Shown here piece by piece: positions 35,004-44,944 of a stretch of 64,000 nt of DNA. Where the stretch lies: assembly GCF_900177615.1 (NCBI RefSeq), contig NZ_FXAP01000002.1, positions 248,001 through 312,000 on the forward strand, written 5' to 3'. Source of the DNA: Plantibacter flavus (GTDB lineage Bacteria; Actinomycetota; Actinomycetes; Actinomycetales; Microbacteriaceae). Every line of letters begins with the position of its first letter. Positions within the stretch are counted from its first letter, which is position 1. The notes beneath the pieces are model-generated. The model was given only the letters and a program-made list of their open reading frames with translations. It did no database searches and was not told where the DNA came from. The translations under genes were made by a program, and so were the position numbers.

Positions 35004-36395
35004 CTACGCGCCCTTGAGGCGGGTGGCGAGGTACGCGTACAGCTCGTCGATGGCGACGCGCTCCTGCTGCATGCTGTCGCGGTCGCGGACCGTCACGGCG
35101 TTGTCCTCGAGCGAGTCGAAGTCGACGGTCACGCAGAACGGGGTACCGATCTCGTCCTGACGACGGTAGCGGCGGCCGATCGCGCCCGAGTCGTCGAAGT
35201 CGATGTTCCACGAGCCGCGCAGCTCGTCGCCGATCTGGCGGGCGAGCGGCGACAGCGCCTCGTTGCGCGACAGCGGCAGCACGGCGACCTTGACGGGCGC
35301 GAGACGCGGGTCGAGGTGCAGCACGGTGCGCTTCTCGATCTTGCCCTTGGCGTTCGGCGGCAGCTCCTGCTCCTCATACGCGTCGACGAGGAAGGCCATG
35401 AGCGCACGGGTCAAACCGAACGACGGCTCGATGACGAACGGCATGTACCGCTCGTTCTTGGCCTGGTCGAAGTAGCTGAGGTCCTTGCCGGACTGCTCGG
35501 CGTGCACCTTGAGGTCGTAGTCGGTGCGGTTCGCGACGCCCATGAGCTCGCCCCACTCGCTGCCGGCGAAGCCGAACTTGTACTCGATGTCGACGGTGCG
35601 CTTCGAGTAGTGCGCCAGCTTCTCCTGCGGGTGCTCGAACCAACGGATGTTGTCGGGCGTCATGCCGAGGTCGATGAACCAGGCCCAGCAGAGGTCCATC
35701 CAGGTCTGCTGCCACTCGTCGTCCGTGCCGGGCTCGACGAAGAACTCGATCTCCATCTGCTCGAACTCGCGGGTGCGGAAGATGAAGTTGCCGGGCGTGA
35801 TCTCGTTGCGGAACGCCTTACCGATCTGGCCGATGCCGAACGGCGGCTTCTTGCGGGCCGTCTGCAGCACGTTCGCGAAGTTCGTGAAGATGCCCTGCGC
35901 GGTCTCGGGACGCAGGTAGTGGAGACCGGACTCGTCGTCGACGACGCCGAGGAAGGTCTTCAGGAGGCCGGACATCTGACGGATCTCGGTCCACTGGCCG
36001 ATCTTCGAGGGGTGCTCGGGGTCGGGGATGTCGGCGAGGCCGTTCTCCGGCGGGTGGCCGTGCTCGGCCTCGTACGCCTCGAAGAGATGGTCGGCCCGGT
36101 ACCGCTTGTGGGTGATGAGCGATTCGGTCAGCGGGTCGCTGAAGACCTTGACGTGACCGGACGCCTCCCAGACCGGGGTGGGCAGGATGACGGCGGAGTC
36201 GAGACCGACCATGTCGCCGCGGCCACGCACGAACGCGTTCCACCACTGGCGCTTGATGTTCTCCTTGAGCTCGACACCCAGGGGCCCGTAATCCCACGCA
36301 GACCGCGTACCGCCGTAGATGTCTCCCGAGGGGAAGACGAAGCCGCGGTGCTGCGCCAGGGTGATGACGGACTCGAGATGGGACTGCTCTGCCAT
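35004..36395 (-). CDS. glyQS: Glycine--tRNA ligase, homodimeric type
   Basis: A 463-residue class II aminoacyl-tRNA synthetase of the single-chain alpha2 type used by actinobacteria. It starts [23 protein letters not shown] and has [10 protein letters not shown], motif 2 region [25 protein letters not shown], the GlyRS-specific [12 protein letters not shown] and motif 3 [14 protein letters not shown], then the C-terminal anticodon-binding domain. It charges tRNA-Gly with glycine in the cytosol and is essential. The leader before the ATG (36396-36579) is shared with the divergent esterase gene. No T-box-like structure was recognised. Confidence 0.97.
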   Translation of the reverse strand: MAEQSHLESVITLAQHRGFVFPSGDIYGGTRSAWDYGPLGVELKENIKRQWWNAFVRGRGDMVGLDSAVILPTPVWEASGHVKVFSDPLTESLITHKRYRADHLFEAYEAEHGHPPENGLADIPDPEHPSKIGQWTEIRQMSGLLKTFLGVVDDESGLHYLRPETAQGIFTNFANVLQTARKKPPFGIGQIGKAFRNEITPGNFIFRTREFEQMEIEFFVEPGTDDEWQQTWMDLCWAWFIDLGMTPDNIRWFEHPQEKLAHYSKRTVDIEYKFGFAGSEWGELMGVANRTDYDLKVHAEQSGKDLSYFDQAKNERYMPFVIEPSFGLTRALMAFLVDAYEEQELPPNAKGKIEKRTVLHLDPRLAPVKVAVLPLSRNEALSPLARQIGDELRGSWNIDFDDSGAIGRRYRRQDEIGTPFCVTVDFDSLEDNAVTVRDRDSMQQERVAIDELYAYLATRLKGA

Positions 36396-36517
36396 GGGTG
36401 TGGATCCTCCGTGCCGCTTGCCACGCGGCGGTACCTTCCGGTGCTGACGCCTGGCTGGCGCCCGCTCCCGGAACCCCTCAATCCTATGGGCGAGCCCGTG
36501 AGGACGCCCAACGACCC

Positions 36518-36546
36518 TTGTCCAGCACCGGATGGCCGCTTAGCCT
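36518..36546 (+). promoter_or_regulatory. Candidate promoter of the esterase gene, TTGTCC-17-TAGCCT
   Basis: TTGTCC (36518-36523) and TAGCCT (36541-36546) are 17 bases apart, 33 bases before the esterase ATG. On the opposite strand TAGGAT (36486-36481) could serve glyQS. Both are moderate matches. Confidence 0.4.
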
Positions 36547-36579
36547 GACAACCATCGCGGTACGCAGGATGGAGCACCG

Positions 36580-37884
36580 ATGGACTGGCTGTGGAACCTC
36601 GACGTCATCGACGGTCCACTCGTCTGGGTGCTCGACGGGCTCAGCATCGCCGGCCTGCTCTACCTCGTCGTCCGTCGGTCCGGGCTGCTGTGGTACCTGA
36701 GCGCCGCCATCGCGCTCCTTGCGGGCGCGCTCCTCGCCCTGGGGACGGTCTGGCTGGTCTTCGACGTGCTCGACCTGTTCGGCGGGCCGTTGATCCGTTC
36801 CGGGGAGCCCTGGTTGATCGGCGTCTTCGCCGGCATCACGCTCGCCGTCCTCACGATCTGCTGGCGCGTCTCGTGGAAGCGGCGCGTCATCGCCGTCGCG
36901 TGCATCCTCGTCTTCGGCGCGACCGCGGCGCTGGGCGTCAACGGCGCGTACGGCGTCCAGACCACCCTCGGGTCGATGTTCCACGTCCAGAACCGCAAGC
37001 CGATCACCCTCGTGACGCCGACGAGCACGCCCACCGGCGATCCGGCCCGTCCGCTGTACGAGACGTGGAAGCCGCCGGCCGACCTGCCGAAGACGGGCAG
37101 GTTCGGCCCGCTCCCCACGGGCGACCGGATCCCGAACACGAACTCCGGGTTCGACGCACGCCCGGCGCAGATCTACTACCCACCCGCCGCGCTCGTGAAG
37201 GATCCCCCGGCGCTCCCGTTCGTCCTCATGATGATGGGACAACCGGGCGATCCCGACGCGAAGTGGATCGGCGAGGCGCTCGACGCGATCGCCGCCGACC
37301 ACCAGGGGCTCGCTCCCATCGCGCTCGTCGTGGATCAGCTCGGCGACCCTTCCGTGGATCCGCTGTGCATCGACGGGCGGTACGGGAAGGTGGAGACGTA
37401 CGTCACGCAGGACGTGCTCCCCTGGGCGAAGGCGAACCTGCACATCCTCCAATCGCCGAAGGATTGGACGGTCGCCGGGTATTCGGCCGGCGGTAGCTGT
37501 GCGATCTACTACGGAGCCAAGTACCCGCAGACCTTCGGCAACGTCGTCAGTGTCTCGGGTGAGGAGTATCCCGGAGCCGGGCTCCCGGCGGACAACCTGC
37601 GCGTGATGTTCAACGGCGACCAGAACGCGTACGACGCGATCAAACCGTCGACCATCATGGCGAAGACGAACTACGCCGACACGGAGGCGTTCTTCTCCGC
37701 TGGGACGGCGGACGCGGTCTACACCGACATGATGCGGCGCGCCGCAGCCACCGCGACGTCGGCCGGCTGGAAGGTCCAGACCTTCGCGATACCGGGCGGC
37801 GACCACGGCGCCAGCTCGCTCACGGGCGGGCTGGACCAGACGCTCCGTGCGCTCTACCCGCGGATCGGCCTCCAACGACCATGA
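36580..37884 (+). CDS. Membrane-anchored esterase D / antigen-85-like hydrolase
   Basis: A 434-residue protein. Four hydrophobic helices occupy roughly residues 1-130, then a secreted-side alpha/beta hydrolase of the esterase D (PF00756) type. The nucleophile is Ser302 in VAGYSAGGSCAIYYG, and the late GGDHGASSLTGG holds the catalytic histidine. Corynebacterial relatives include mycolyltransferases, but Microbacteriaceae do not make mycolates, so a general envelope esterase is likelier. It is monocistronic. Upstream in-frame alternatives are absent, and GGATGGAGCACCG precedes the ATG. Confidence 0.85.
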   Translation: MDWLWNLDVIDGPLVWVLDGLSIAGLLYLVVRRSGLLWYLSAAIALLAGALLALGTVWLVFDVLDLFGGPLIRSGEPWLIGVFAGITLAVLTICWRVSWKRRVIAVACILVFGATAALGVNGAYGVQTTLGSMFHVQNRKPITLVTPTSTPTGDPARPLYETWKPPADLPKTGRFGPLPTGDRIPNTNSGFDARPAQIYYPPAALVKDPPALPFVLMMMGQPGDPDAKWIGEALDAIAADHQGLAPIALVVDQLGDPSVDPLCIDGRYGKVETYVTQDVLPWAKANLHILQSPKDWTVAGYSAGGSCAIYYGAKYPQTFGNVVSVSGEEYPGAGLPADNLRVMFNGDQNAYDAIKPSTIMAKTNYADTEAFFSAGTADAVYTDMMRRAAATATSAGWKVQTFAIPGGDHGASSLTGGLDQTLRALYPRIGLQRP

Positions 37885-37963
37885 CGGCGGCGGGGCTCCA
37901 CGACCCGGCCTCCACTCCACCGTGGGCTGTGGAGAACTCCGGCGGCGATCTGAACCGATTGGT

Positions 37964-37969
37964 TATGGT
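37964..37969 (+). promoter_or_regulatory. -10 element TATGGT, leaderless candidate
   Basis: TATGGT ends 8 bases before the ATG at 37978 and only 2 before the ATG at 37972. That favours a leaderless transcript starting at the second ATG. Confidence 0.35.
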
Positions 37970-37977
37970 CGATGCCC

Positions 37978-38412
37978 ATGACCAGCCAGCTCCCGCCGAT
38001 GCCACAGCCCCTCCTCGTCCAGATCGGGAACATCAGGGTCACTGAGGACGTGATCATGACACCCGCAGGCACGTGGCCGCTCGCGGACGTCAACGTGACG
38101 TCGAGCGATCAGACCTCGACGACCACCCACACCCCGGCGTGGGCCATCGTGCTGGTCATCGTGTTGATCTGGTTCTTCTTCCTCAGCCTGCTGTTCCTCT
38201 TCGCGAAGGAGAGGCGTGTCTCGGGGTTCGTCTCCGTGAACGTCCAGGCCGGCCCGTACACCTACACCGAGCAGGTCCCGATCTCGACCGACTTCGCCCG
38301 ACACGACACCATGAACCGCGTCGGCTACACCCAATCACTGATCGGGCAGGCAAGGCACCGGGCGATCGCGAACCGAGCGGCGGAGTCCTCCCGGCACCCT
38401 GAGGTGCGGTGA
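37978..38412 (+). CDS. Small single-span membrane protein of unknown function
   Basis: A 144-residue protein. Residues 1-45 are a polar beta-rich part (LLVQIGNIRVTEDVIMTPAG), then one transmembrane helix (AIVLVIVLIWFFFLSLLFLF) and a cytosolic or external tail with basic residues (GQARHRAIANRAAE). The N-terminal stretch resembles small actinobacterial proteins annotated as DUF6232-like, but this is an impression, not a match. The start is ambiguous between 37972 and 37978 (ATGCCCATG); the second is preferred from the -10 spacing. It is alone between the esterase gene and the convergent LacI gene. Confidence 0.7.
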   Translation: MTSQLPPMPQPLLVQIGNIRVTEDVIMTPAGTWPLADVNVTSSDQTSTTTHTPAWAIVLVIVLIWFFFLSLLFLFAKERRVSGFVSVNVQAGPYTYTEQVPISTDFARHDTMNRVGYTQSLIGQARHRAIANRAAESSRHPEVR

Positions 38413-38448
38413 CCGGTCGGTCGAAGGCCACGCACGCGACGAGTTGGC

Positions 38449-39462
38449 TCAACCGGGCGGCGGTGCGAGAGACGCGCCCTCGAGGAAGGCACCCATGACG
38501 AGTTCCTGGCGCAACTCGCCGAGAGTGCCGTCGAGACGGCCGACGAGGGTCTCGACGCCCATCCGGCCGAGCTGGGCGGCGGGCGAGACCAGGACGGCGA
38601 GCTCCGGGTCCGCGGTCTCTGCCACCTCGATCGTCGAACCGATGAGGACGACCGAGAGATCCCTCGGCACCGAGATACCACGGTGCCCGAGCTCACTGAC
38701 GAGGCCGGTGGCCGCCCGGTCGTTCAGGACGAGCATCGCCGTGGCCTCGGGCATCTCCTCGAGCAGTGTCGAGGCGACCGCACGACCGCCGGCAGGGTTG
38801 GCATCGCACCGCAGCGTGCGTCCGGTGAGGCCCCGTTCGGCGCAGACCGCACGGAAGGTCTCCCCCACCCGGACCACCGGGCCATAGCCGTCGAGGTCCT
38901 CGCGCTCGAGCTCTTCGAGCAGCACGAGGTCGCGATGGCCGAGCCCGTGGAGGCGATCGATCGCCTGTTCGACCATCCCCTCGAAGTCGACGTCGACGTA
39001 GTCGAGCCCGGATGGATCGCGGGTGCGGCCGATGAGCGTCAACGGCGTGTGCGCCTCGAGGAGTTGGTCGACCCTGCGGTCGTCGAGTCGCACCTCCATC
39101 AGGATGACGCCATCCACGAGCCCGCCGGAGGTGAGCTCCCGCAACGCCCCCGGATCGCTCGGCTCGGGCCAGAGTACGACGGTGTACCCGAGTTCGGACG
39201 CTGCCTCCGCGGCTCCGGTGAAGAAGCGGGCGGCCGTGTCCGACAGCCGATGCTGCAACACCGGGAACAGCAGCGCGATGATGCGCGTCCGACGGCTCGC
39301 GAGCGCGCGGGCGACCGCGTTCCGGCGGAAGTCCAGTTCGACCATCGCCGACTCCACCCGCAGTCGGGTGGCCGGTGACACGGGCTTCGAATCGTTGACG
39401 ACGAACGACACCGTGGCGACCGAGACCCCTGCGAGTCGCGCGACGTCACGCATCGTTGCCAT
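38449..39462 (-). CDS. LacI family transcriptional regulator
   Basis: A 337-residue repressor. The N-terminal helix-turn-helix and hinge are canonical: MRDVARLAGVSVATVSFVVN with NAVARALASRRT as hinge, then a periplasmic-binding-protein-like effector domain (IIALLFPVLQHRLSDTAARF onward). It binds palindromic operators as a dimer or tetramer and releases on a sugar ligand. It is divergent from the sugar operon at 39646, and two near-identical TAAACCGGTTAA sites lie in the 183-base gap. ATG 39462 or 39453 could be the start. It is surely the regulator of that operon and probably of itself. Confidence 0.93.
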   Translation of the reverse strand: MATMRDVARLAGVSVATVSFVVNDSKPVSPATRLRVESAMVELDFRRNAVARALASRRTRIIALLFPVLQHRLSDTAARFFTGAAEAASELGYTVVLWPEPSDPGALRELTSGGLVDGVILMEVRLDDRRVDQLLEAHTPLTLIGRTRDPSGLDYVDVDFEGMVEQAIDRLHGLGHRDLVLLEELEREDLDGYGPVVRVGETFRAVCAERGLTGRTLRCDANPAGGRAVASTLLEEMPEATAMLVLNDRAATGLVSELGHRGISVPRDLSVVLIGSTIEVAETADPELAVLVSPAAQLGRMGVETLVGRLDGTLGELRQELVMGAFLEGASLAPPPG

Positions 39463-39518
39463 GGATCCCCGTTCAGGTGCGGTGCTGTCCGGTCAGTCTC
39501 TCACGGATCACGATTCGG

Positions 39519-39530
39519 TAAACCGGTTAA
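39519..39530. promoter_or_regulatory. LacI-type operator O1, TAAACCGGTTAA
   Basis: The core AAACCGGTT with the central CG is the classical LacI/GalR operator shape. An identical 12-mer lies at 39586-39597. O1 is just upstream of the candidate -35 of the sugar operon and 56 bases from the LacI start. Confidence 0.8.
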
Positions 39531-39538
39531 ATTGCTCC

Positions 39539-39567
39539 TTGACGGTTCAGACGACGCAGTGCATGCT
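39539..39567 (+). promoter_or_regulatory. Candidate promoter of the sugar operon, TTGACG-17-CATGCT
   Basis: TTGACG (39539-39544) is one base from the -35 consensus and is followed by CATGCT at 39562-39567 after 17 bases. The pair lies between the two operators, so bound repressor could cover both sides. The -10 match is weak. Confidence 0.45.
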
Positions 39568-39585
39568 GGTTCCCTAAGCGCGCAG

Positions 39586-39597
39586 TAAACCGGTTAA
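39586..39597. promoter_or_regulatory. LacI-type operator O2, TAAACCGGTTAA
   Basis: Identical to O1, with centres 67 bases apart, and located downstream of the predicted -10, 48 bases before the first gene of the operon. Two identical sites flanking a promoter suggest cooperative binding or a small loop. Confidence 0.8.
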
Positions 39598-39645
39598 CTT
39601 TCTGGTCTGCGCGATCCGACCTCGACCGGCGAAGGAGCCGTGCTG

Positions 39646-40875
39646 ATGCCTGTACCGACCACCGACGGCCACCGGTCCGAGCAGCCACTGCGCGTCGCGA
39701 TCGTCGGGTACAGCTTCATGGGCACTATCCACGCGCAGGCCTGGACCACCGCTCCCCGATTCTTCGACCTCGGCCGCGGGGTCGACCTCGTCGCCGTCAG
39801 CGGTCGCGATGCCGACGCCGCCCGCACATTCGCCGACCGGTTCGGGATCGCCGACGTCGAGGCCGACTGGCGAGCGCTCCTCACCCGCGGCGACATCGAC
39901 GTGATCGACATCTGCACCCCTGGCCACCTCCACGCCGAGATCGCGATCGCCGCACTCGACGCCGGTATCCACGTCCTGTGCGAGAAGCCGCTCGCGAACA
40001 CGCTCGAGGAGGCCGAGCGGATGGACGCCGCGTCCGAGCGAGCTGCGGCGCGCGGTGTGCACGCGATGGTCGGCTTCAGCTACCGACGCACCCCCGCGCT
40101 CGCCTTCGCACGACGGCTCGTCACCGACGGCCGTCTCGGGACGATCCGTCACATCCGGGCCCAGTACCTGCAGGACTGGATCGCGGATCCCACCTTCCCG
40201 CTCGTCTGGCGACTCGACGCCGACCAGGCCGGCTCCGGTGCGCTCGGTGACCTCGGCGCCCACATCATCGATCTCGCACGGTTCGTCACCGGGCAGGAGC
40301 TGACCGGCGTGAGTGCCCTGACCTCGACCTTCGTCACCGAGCGGCCGCTCCCCACCTCGTCGAGCGGCCTCAGCGCCACCGCGGGCGACGATCCTGAGGA
40401 TCGCGAGGCGGCGGAACCCCTCACCGGCCGGGTGACCGTCGACGACGCGGTCGTGTTCATCGCCCGTACCGACGGCGGCGCCCTGGCGACGTTCGAGGCC
40501 ACCCGCTTCGCCACCGGTCGCAAGAACGCGATGCGGCTCGAGGTCGACGGCTCCGACGGATCGCTCGTCTTCGACTTCGAGCGCATGAACGAGCTGCAGT
40601 TCCACGACCACACCCTCCCGGCCGAGGAGGCGGGCTTCCGGCGCATCCTCGTCACCGAACCCGGCCACCCGTATGCGGACGCCTGGTGGCCGGCCGGACA
40701 CGGCCTCGGCTACGAGCACACCTTCGTCCACGAGGTCGCCGACCTCGCCCGTGACCTCGCCGCCGGCCGGGCGCCCGAACCGGGCTTCGCCGACGGCCTC
40801 CGGGTACAACGCGTGCTCACCGCAGTCTCGGCGAGCGCCGACGCAGGCGCCGCCTGGATCCCACTCGACCACTGA
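39646..40875 (+). CDS. Gfo/Idh/MocA family oxidoreductase
   Basis: A 409-residue NAD(P)-dependent sugar oxidoreductase. The Rossmann start RVAIVGYSFMGTIHAQAW gives the dinucleotide loop, and CEKPLANTLEEAERM holds the conserved EKP lysine. GALGDLGAHIIDLARFVTG carries the GxxxDxxxH-type catalytic residues. Such enzymes oxidise or reduce sugar hydroxyls (inositol, glucose derivatives, 3-keto-sugars). ATG 39646 is chosen because AAGGAG lies 8 bases upstream; the in-frame GTG at 39640 would be too close to it. It is the first gene of the LacI-controlled operon, with a second family member at its end. Confidence 0.92.
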   Translation: MPVPTTDGHRSEQPLRVAIVGYSFMGTIHAQAWTTAPRFFDLGRGVDLVAVSGRDADAARTFADRFGIADVEADWRALLTRGDIDVIDICTPGHLHAEIAIAALDAGIHVLCEKPLANTLEEAERMDAASERAAARGVHAMVGFSYRRTPALAFARRLVTDGRLGTIRHIRAQYLQDWIADPTFPLVWRLDADQAGSGALGDLGAHIIDLARFVTGQELTGVSALTSTFVTERPLPTSSSGLSATAGDDPEDREAAEPLTGRVTVDDAVVFIARTDGGALATFEATRFATGRKNAMRLEVDGSDGSLVFDFERMNELQFHDHTLPAEEAGFRRILVTEPGHPYADAWWPAGHGLGYEHTFVHEVADLARDLAAGRAPEPGFADGLRVQRVLTAVSASADAGAAWIPLDH

Positions 40876-40945
40876 CCGAACCACCCACCGCACCACGATC
40901 ACCACCGCATCACGAACACCACTCACCAGGCAAAGGAGCCATGAC

Positions 40946-42205
40946 ATGAGATCCACGACCACCCGCGACACCCGGCCACGCATCATCCGTCGGCCGCACG
41001 TGCTCGGATCGCTCGCGATCCTCGCGATCACCCCGTTCGCCCTCACCGCGTGCAGCGGTGGCGGTGGCGCGGCGGCCGGAGGCGACGCCGGCACCCTCAC
41101 GATCCTCGACTACTACAACAACGAACCCGACAAGACCCTCGTGGGCGACGCCCTCGACCGGTGCGCGGACGACGTCGGCGTGAAGATCAAGCGCGAGACC
41201 GTCCCCGGTAAGGACCTCATCCAGAAGGTGCTCCAGCAGTCGTCGTCCAAGACGCTGCCCGACGTCCTCATGCTCGACAACCCGGACGTCCAGGAGATCG
41301 CCGCGACGGGTGGCCTCTCGCCGCTCAGCGACTACGGCGTCGACACCTCGGGCTTCGCGAAGGGCATCCTCGACGCGGCGAGCTACGAGGGGGAGGTCTA
41401 CGGCCTGGCGCCGACGGTCAACACCCTCGGCCTCTTCTACAACGAAGACCTCCTGGCCGCGAAGGGCATCACGCCGCCGACCACGTGGGACGAGCTCAAG
41501 ACGGCGGCCGCCGCACTGACCGAGGGCGACACCTACGGGCTCGCCTTCAGCTCCATCGCCACCTACGAGGGCAGCTGGCAGTTCCTGCCGTTCATGTGGA
41601 CCAACGGCGGCGACGAGGCCGACCTCACGACGCCCGCCGTCGCCGAGGCCCTCCAGCTGCAGGTCGACCTCGTGAACTCGGGTTCGGCGTCGAAGAGCGT
41701 CATCAACTGGTCGCAGGCCGACGTGAACGACCAGTTCATGGCCGGCAAGGCCGCGATGATGATCAACGGCCCGTGGCAGATCCCGGCCCTCAGCGCCGAC
41801 ACGAACCTCAAATACGGCAGCGTGCAGGTTCCGGTCAACAAGGCCGGCCAGACGCCCGTCGCCCCGCTCGGTGGCGAGGTCTGGACCGTCCCCGTGACCG
41901 GCGACAAGGACAAGCAGGCGAAGGCGGCGAAGTTCGTCGAGTGCATCTCGAGTGACGAGAACCAGCTCGCCCTCGCGGAGGCCCGCTTCACCGTCCCGAC
42001 GAAGACGGCCCTGGCCGAGCAGTACGTCGCGAAGGTCCCTGAGATGGCCGCGTTCACGGAGCAGGTCGCCAACGCCCGCTCGCGCACCGGTGAGCTCGGC
42101 GAGGAGTGGCCCGAGGCCGCGACCGAGATCTACACCGCCATCCAGCTCGCCCTGACCGGGCAGGCGACGCCTGAAGAGGCGTTCAAGCAGGCGGCCGCGG
42201 GCTGA
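40946..42205 (+). CDS. ABC sugar transporter substrate-binding lipoprotein, family 1
   Basis: A 419-residue lipoprotein. The signal peptide has twin basic residues and ends in the lipobox LTAC, followed by a Gly/Ala linker. The mature part has the MalE/UgpB-like fold: TILDYYNNEPDKTLVGD at the start, KTLPDVLMLDNPDVQEIA, FYNEDLLAAKGITPPTTWDEL and AAMMINGPWQIP, the signature of carbohydrate-binding family 1. It captures a mono- or oligosaccharide outside the cell for the two permeases that follow. AAGGAG lies 7 bases before the ATG at 40946. Confidence 0.94.
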   Translation: MRSTTTRDTRPRIIRRPHVLGSLAILAITPFALTACSGGGGAAAGGDAGTLTILDYYNNEPDKTLVGDALDRCADDVGVKIKRETVPGKDLIQKVLQQSSSKTLPDVLMLDNPDVQEIAATGGLSPLSDYGVDTSGFAKGILDAASYEGEVYGLAPTVNTLGLFYNEDLLAAKGITPPTTWDELKTAAAALTEGDTYGLAFSSIATYEGSWQFLPFMWTNGGDEADLTTPAVAEALQLQVDLVNSGSASKSVINWSQADVNDQFMAGKAAMMINGPWQIPALSADTNLKYGSVQVPVNKAGQTPVAPLGGEVWTVPVTGDKDKQAKAAKFVECISSDENQLALAEARFTVPTKTALAEQYVAKVPEMAAFTEQVANARSRTGELGEEWPEAATEIYTAIQLALTGQATPEEAFKQAAAG

Positions 42206-42210
42206 TCCCG

Positions 42211-43209
42211 ATGAGCAGCGGTATCGCCGGAGCATCGCTCCAGGACCGGAAGACCGACCAGCGGTCCAGCGGCACCGACGGAGGTGCGCCGACCAAGCGC
42301 ACCCCCGCGGGGGCCGGCCGCCGGTCCCGACGCTTCCGCCGGGAAGACCTGATCAAGCTCGGATTCGTGGCCCCCGCAGCGCTCTACATCGTGCTGTTCT
42401 TCGGCTATCCGGTCGTCAAGAACGTCACGATGAGCTTCCAGGAGTACACGACGAAGACGTTCTTCACGGGCGAGGCTCCGTGGGTCGGATTTGCGAACTA
42501 CGTGACCGTGTTCAGTTCCCAGCTGTTCACCCCGGCACTGCTCAACACGGCGCTGTTCACGATCGGGTCGATCGCCGGGCAGTTCGTGATCGGGCTCGCG
42601 CTCGCCGTCTTCTTCAAGCGACGCTTCCCCCTGAGCTCGTTCCTCCGCGCGATGCTGCTGCTCCCCTGGCTCCTCCCCCTGATCGTGTCGAGTGCCACCT
42701 GGCGGTCGATCCTCGACCAGGACAGCGGCGTCCTGAACGCCGCCCTCGGATCCATCGGCCTGTCGGGCGTGCCCTGGCTGACGAGCCCGTCGGTGGCCCT
42801 GTTCGCGGTCGTCCTCGTCAACATCTGGATCGGCATCCCGTTCAACGTCACGATCCTCTACGGCGGCCTCCAGGACATCCCCGACGAGCTCTACGAGGCG
42901 GGAGCGCTCGACGGCGCGACCGGCTGGAAGGCGTTCCGCCACATCACCTGGCCGAACCTCCGCCCCGTGGTCAGCGTCGTGCTCGTGCTCGGCGTCGTCT
43001 ACACGATCAAGGTGCTCGACATCATCCTCGGCCTCACGAACGGCGGGCCGGCGAACGCCACCCAGACCCTCGCGGTGCGGTCGTATCAGGAGTCGTTCGT
43101 GGGCTTCGAGTTCGGTGTCGGTGCGGCCTTCAGCAACATCCTCATCGTCATCTCGCTCCTCTTCGCCATCGTCTACCTGCGCGTGAACCGACGCGCGGTC
43201 GACGAGTAA
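42211..43209 (+). CDS. ABC sugar transporter permease, MalF/UgpA type
   Basis: A 332-residue permease with six helices after a polar N-terminal tail of about 50 residues. [20 protein letters not shown] opens the membrane part, and the EAA loop is [23 protein letters not shown], which docks with the ATPase. It pairs with the MalG-like permease downstream. It begins 5 bases after the binding-protein stop. No ATPase gene is in the operon; a shared MsiK-like ATPase elsewhere is the usual solution in actinobacteria. Confidence 0.94.
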   Translation: MSSGIAGASLQDRKTDQRSSGTDGGAPTKRTPAGAGRRSRRFRREDLIKLGFVAPAALYIVLFFGYPVVKNVTMSFQEYTTKTFFTGEAPWVGFANYVTVFSSQLFTPALLNTALFTIGSIAGQFVIGLALAVFFKRRFPLSSFLRAMLLLPWLLPLIVSSATWRSILDQDSGVLNAALGSIGLSGVPWLTSPSVALFAVVLVNIWIGIPFNVTILYGGLQDIPDELYEAGALDGATGWKAFRHITWPNLRPVVSVVLVLGVVYTIKVLDIILGLTNGGPANATQTLAVRSYQESFVGFEFGVGAAFSNILIVISLLFAIVYLRVNRRAVDE

Positions 43210-43223
43210 GGACACGGACCCTC

Positions 43224-44105
43224 ATGACCACGACCAGCATCGTGACCGGCGGCCGGCAGACGCGCCGCTTCGCCCCGGTCGGCCCGCGTCGACACCGCGG
43301 CGACCGACGCCACCTCGGCTACACCGTCGTCGGCATCCTCATCCTCGCGATCATGCTCTTCCCCGTCTACTGGATGGTGAACGCGTCCCTGCAGCCCTCC
43401 GGAAACACGCTCACGGGGGACTTCTTCCCGGTGAACCCGAGCTTCGCCGGGTACGAGAAGGCGATCGCCGACCAGGGCGGGCACCTCGTCACGAGCCTCG
43501 TCATCTCGCTCGGCACCGTCGTCCTGTCGCTCGCGATCGCGGCCCCAGCGGCCTACGCCCTCGCGCAGTTCAGGTTCCGCTGGATCAGCATCGCGCTCCT
43601 CGTGATCCTGATCGCCCAGATGATCCCGGGCATCGTGATCGCGAACGCCCTCTACTCGGCGTACAACGACCTCGGCCTGCTCAACTCGATCCCCGGGCTG
43701 ATCCTCGCCGACGCCTCGCACGCCATCCCGTTCGCGATCCTCATCCTGCGGGCGTCGATGCAGACCATCCCGCCGTCGATCGTGGAGGCGGCACGGGTCG
43801 ACGGCGCGGGGCATGTGCGGGCCTTCGTCTCGATCGTCCTCCCGGTGAGCCGCAACGTGCTCATCACCGCCGGTCTCTTCGCCTTCCTCTTCTCCTGGAG
43901 CGACTTCCTGTTCGCTCTGACGCTGACGACGACGGAGGACGTCCGGCCCGTGACGCTCGGCATCTACCAGTACCTCGGCTCGCAGGTCTCGAACTGGAGC
44001 GCGGTGATGGCGACCGCCGTCCTCTCGTCCCTGCCCGCGATCCTGCTGCTCGTCATCGCCCAGCGGTTCATCGCCGCGGGTGCCACGGGCGGTGCCGTGA
44101 AATGA
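43224..44105 (+). CDS. ABC sugar transporter permease, MalG/UgpE type
   Basis: A 293-residue permease with six predicted helices: [22 protein letters not shown] at the N-terminus, the family stretch [14 protein letters not shown], and the EAA loop [23 protein letters not shown]. It forms the channel with the MalF-type subunit. ATG at 43224 is preceded by AAGGAC about 10 bases upstream. Its stop overlaps an upstream in-frame ATG of the ThuA gene (44102), but a better-placed start for that gene lies at 44165. Confidence 0.93.
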   Translation: MTTTSIVTGGRQTRRFAPVGPRRHRGDRRHLGYTVVGILILAIMLFPVYWMVNASLQPSGNTLTGDFFPVNPSFAGYEKAIADQGGHLVTSLVISLGTVVLSLAIAAPAAYALAQFRFRWISIALLVILIAQMIPGIVIANALYSAYNDLGLLNSIPGLILADASHAIPFAILILRASMQTIPPSIVEAARVDGAGHVRAFVSIVLPVSRNVLITAGLFAFLFSWSDFLFALTLTTTEDVRPVTLGIYQYLGSQVSNWSAVMATAVLSSLPAILLLVIAQRFIAAGATGGAVK

Positions 44106-44164
44106 CCGACGACCACTCCGACACCCTCTCCGACCACGCAACGCATCCTCGAAGGAGCACCACC

Positions 44165-44944
44165 ATGTCCGACAGCAGCACCCCCATCCGCGTCCTCGTC
44201 TGGGGCGAGAACCGCCACGAGCAGATCGAGGAGAAGGTCCGCGCCATCTACCCGGACGGCATGCACACGACCATCAAGGAGGGCATCGAGGAGCACCTCG
44301 GCGCCGACGCCGTGGTGACCACGACCACGCTCGACGAACCGGAGCACGGGCTCACCGAGGAGGTGCTCGCCGCGACCGACGTGCTCGTCTGGTGGGGCCA
44401 CGCGGCTCACGGCGAGGTCGCCAACGAGGTCGTCGAGCGCGTGCACCAGCATGTGCTCGCCGGTATGGGCCTGCTCGTGCTGCACTCCGGCCACTGGTCG
44501 AAGATCTTCGGCAAGCTCATGGGCACCTCGTGCACGCTCCGGTGGCGGTCGGAGGAGGACCGCGAGATCGTCTGGACCGTCGACCCCACCCACCCGATCG
44601 CCCAGGGGATCCCCCACCCGTTCATCATCCCGGCGCAGGAGATGTACGGCGAGTTCTTCGACGTCCCAGCGCCCGACGAGCTCGTCTTCCTCTCGACCTT
44701 CACCGGTGGCGAGGTCTTCCGTTCCGGCATGACCTACAAGCGCGGCTTCGGCAAGATCTTCTTCTTCTCCCCCGGCGACCAGGACTACCCGGTCTACCAC
44801 CACGAGCACGTCCGTCGCGTCCTCGCGAACGGCGTCCGGTGGGCGCAGACGCTGCGTCCGGAACGCGCGGTGCCGGTCCTGCTGCGGTACGAGACCGAGG
44901 ACTTCTACAACGGCCGCGGGTACGAAGGGGCGCTCGCGCGATGA
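44165..44944 (+). CDS. ThuA-like protein (trehalose utilisation family)
   Basis: A 259-residue protein of the ThuA family, which has a class I glutamine-amidotransferase-like fold. Visible: [43 protein letters not shown] and a C-terminal [18 protein letters not shown], the family signature. ThuA acts with the Gfo/Idh/MocA protein ThuB in rhizobial trehalose and disaccharide use through 3-keto-sugar intermediates. The same pairing occurs here, with the oxidoreductase gene directly overlapping downstream. ATG 44165 has GAAGGAG 7 bases upstream; the longer ATG 44102 gives a low-complexity leader. Confidence 0.9.
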   Translation: MSDSSTPIRVLVWGENRHEQIEEKVRAIYPDGMHTTIKEGIEEHLGADAVVTTTTLDEPEHGLTEEVLAATDVLVWWGHAAHGEVANEVVERVHQHVLAGMGLLVLHSGHWSKIFGKLMGTSCTLRWRSEEDREIVWTVDPTHPIAQGIPHPFIIPAQEMYGEFFDVPAPDELVFLSTFTGGEVFRSGMTYKRGFGKIFFFSPGDQDYPVYHHEHVRRVLANGVRWAQTLRPERAVPVLLRYETEDFYNGRGYEGALAR

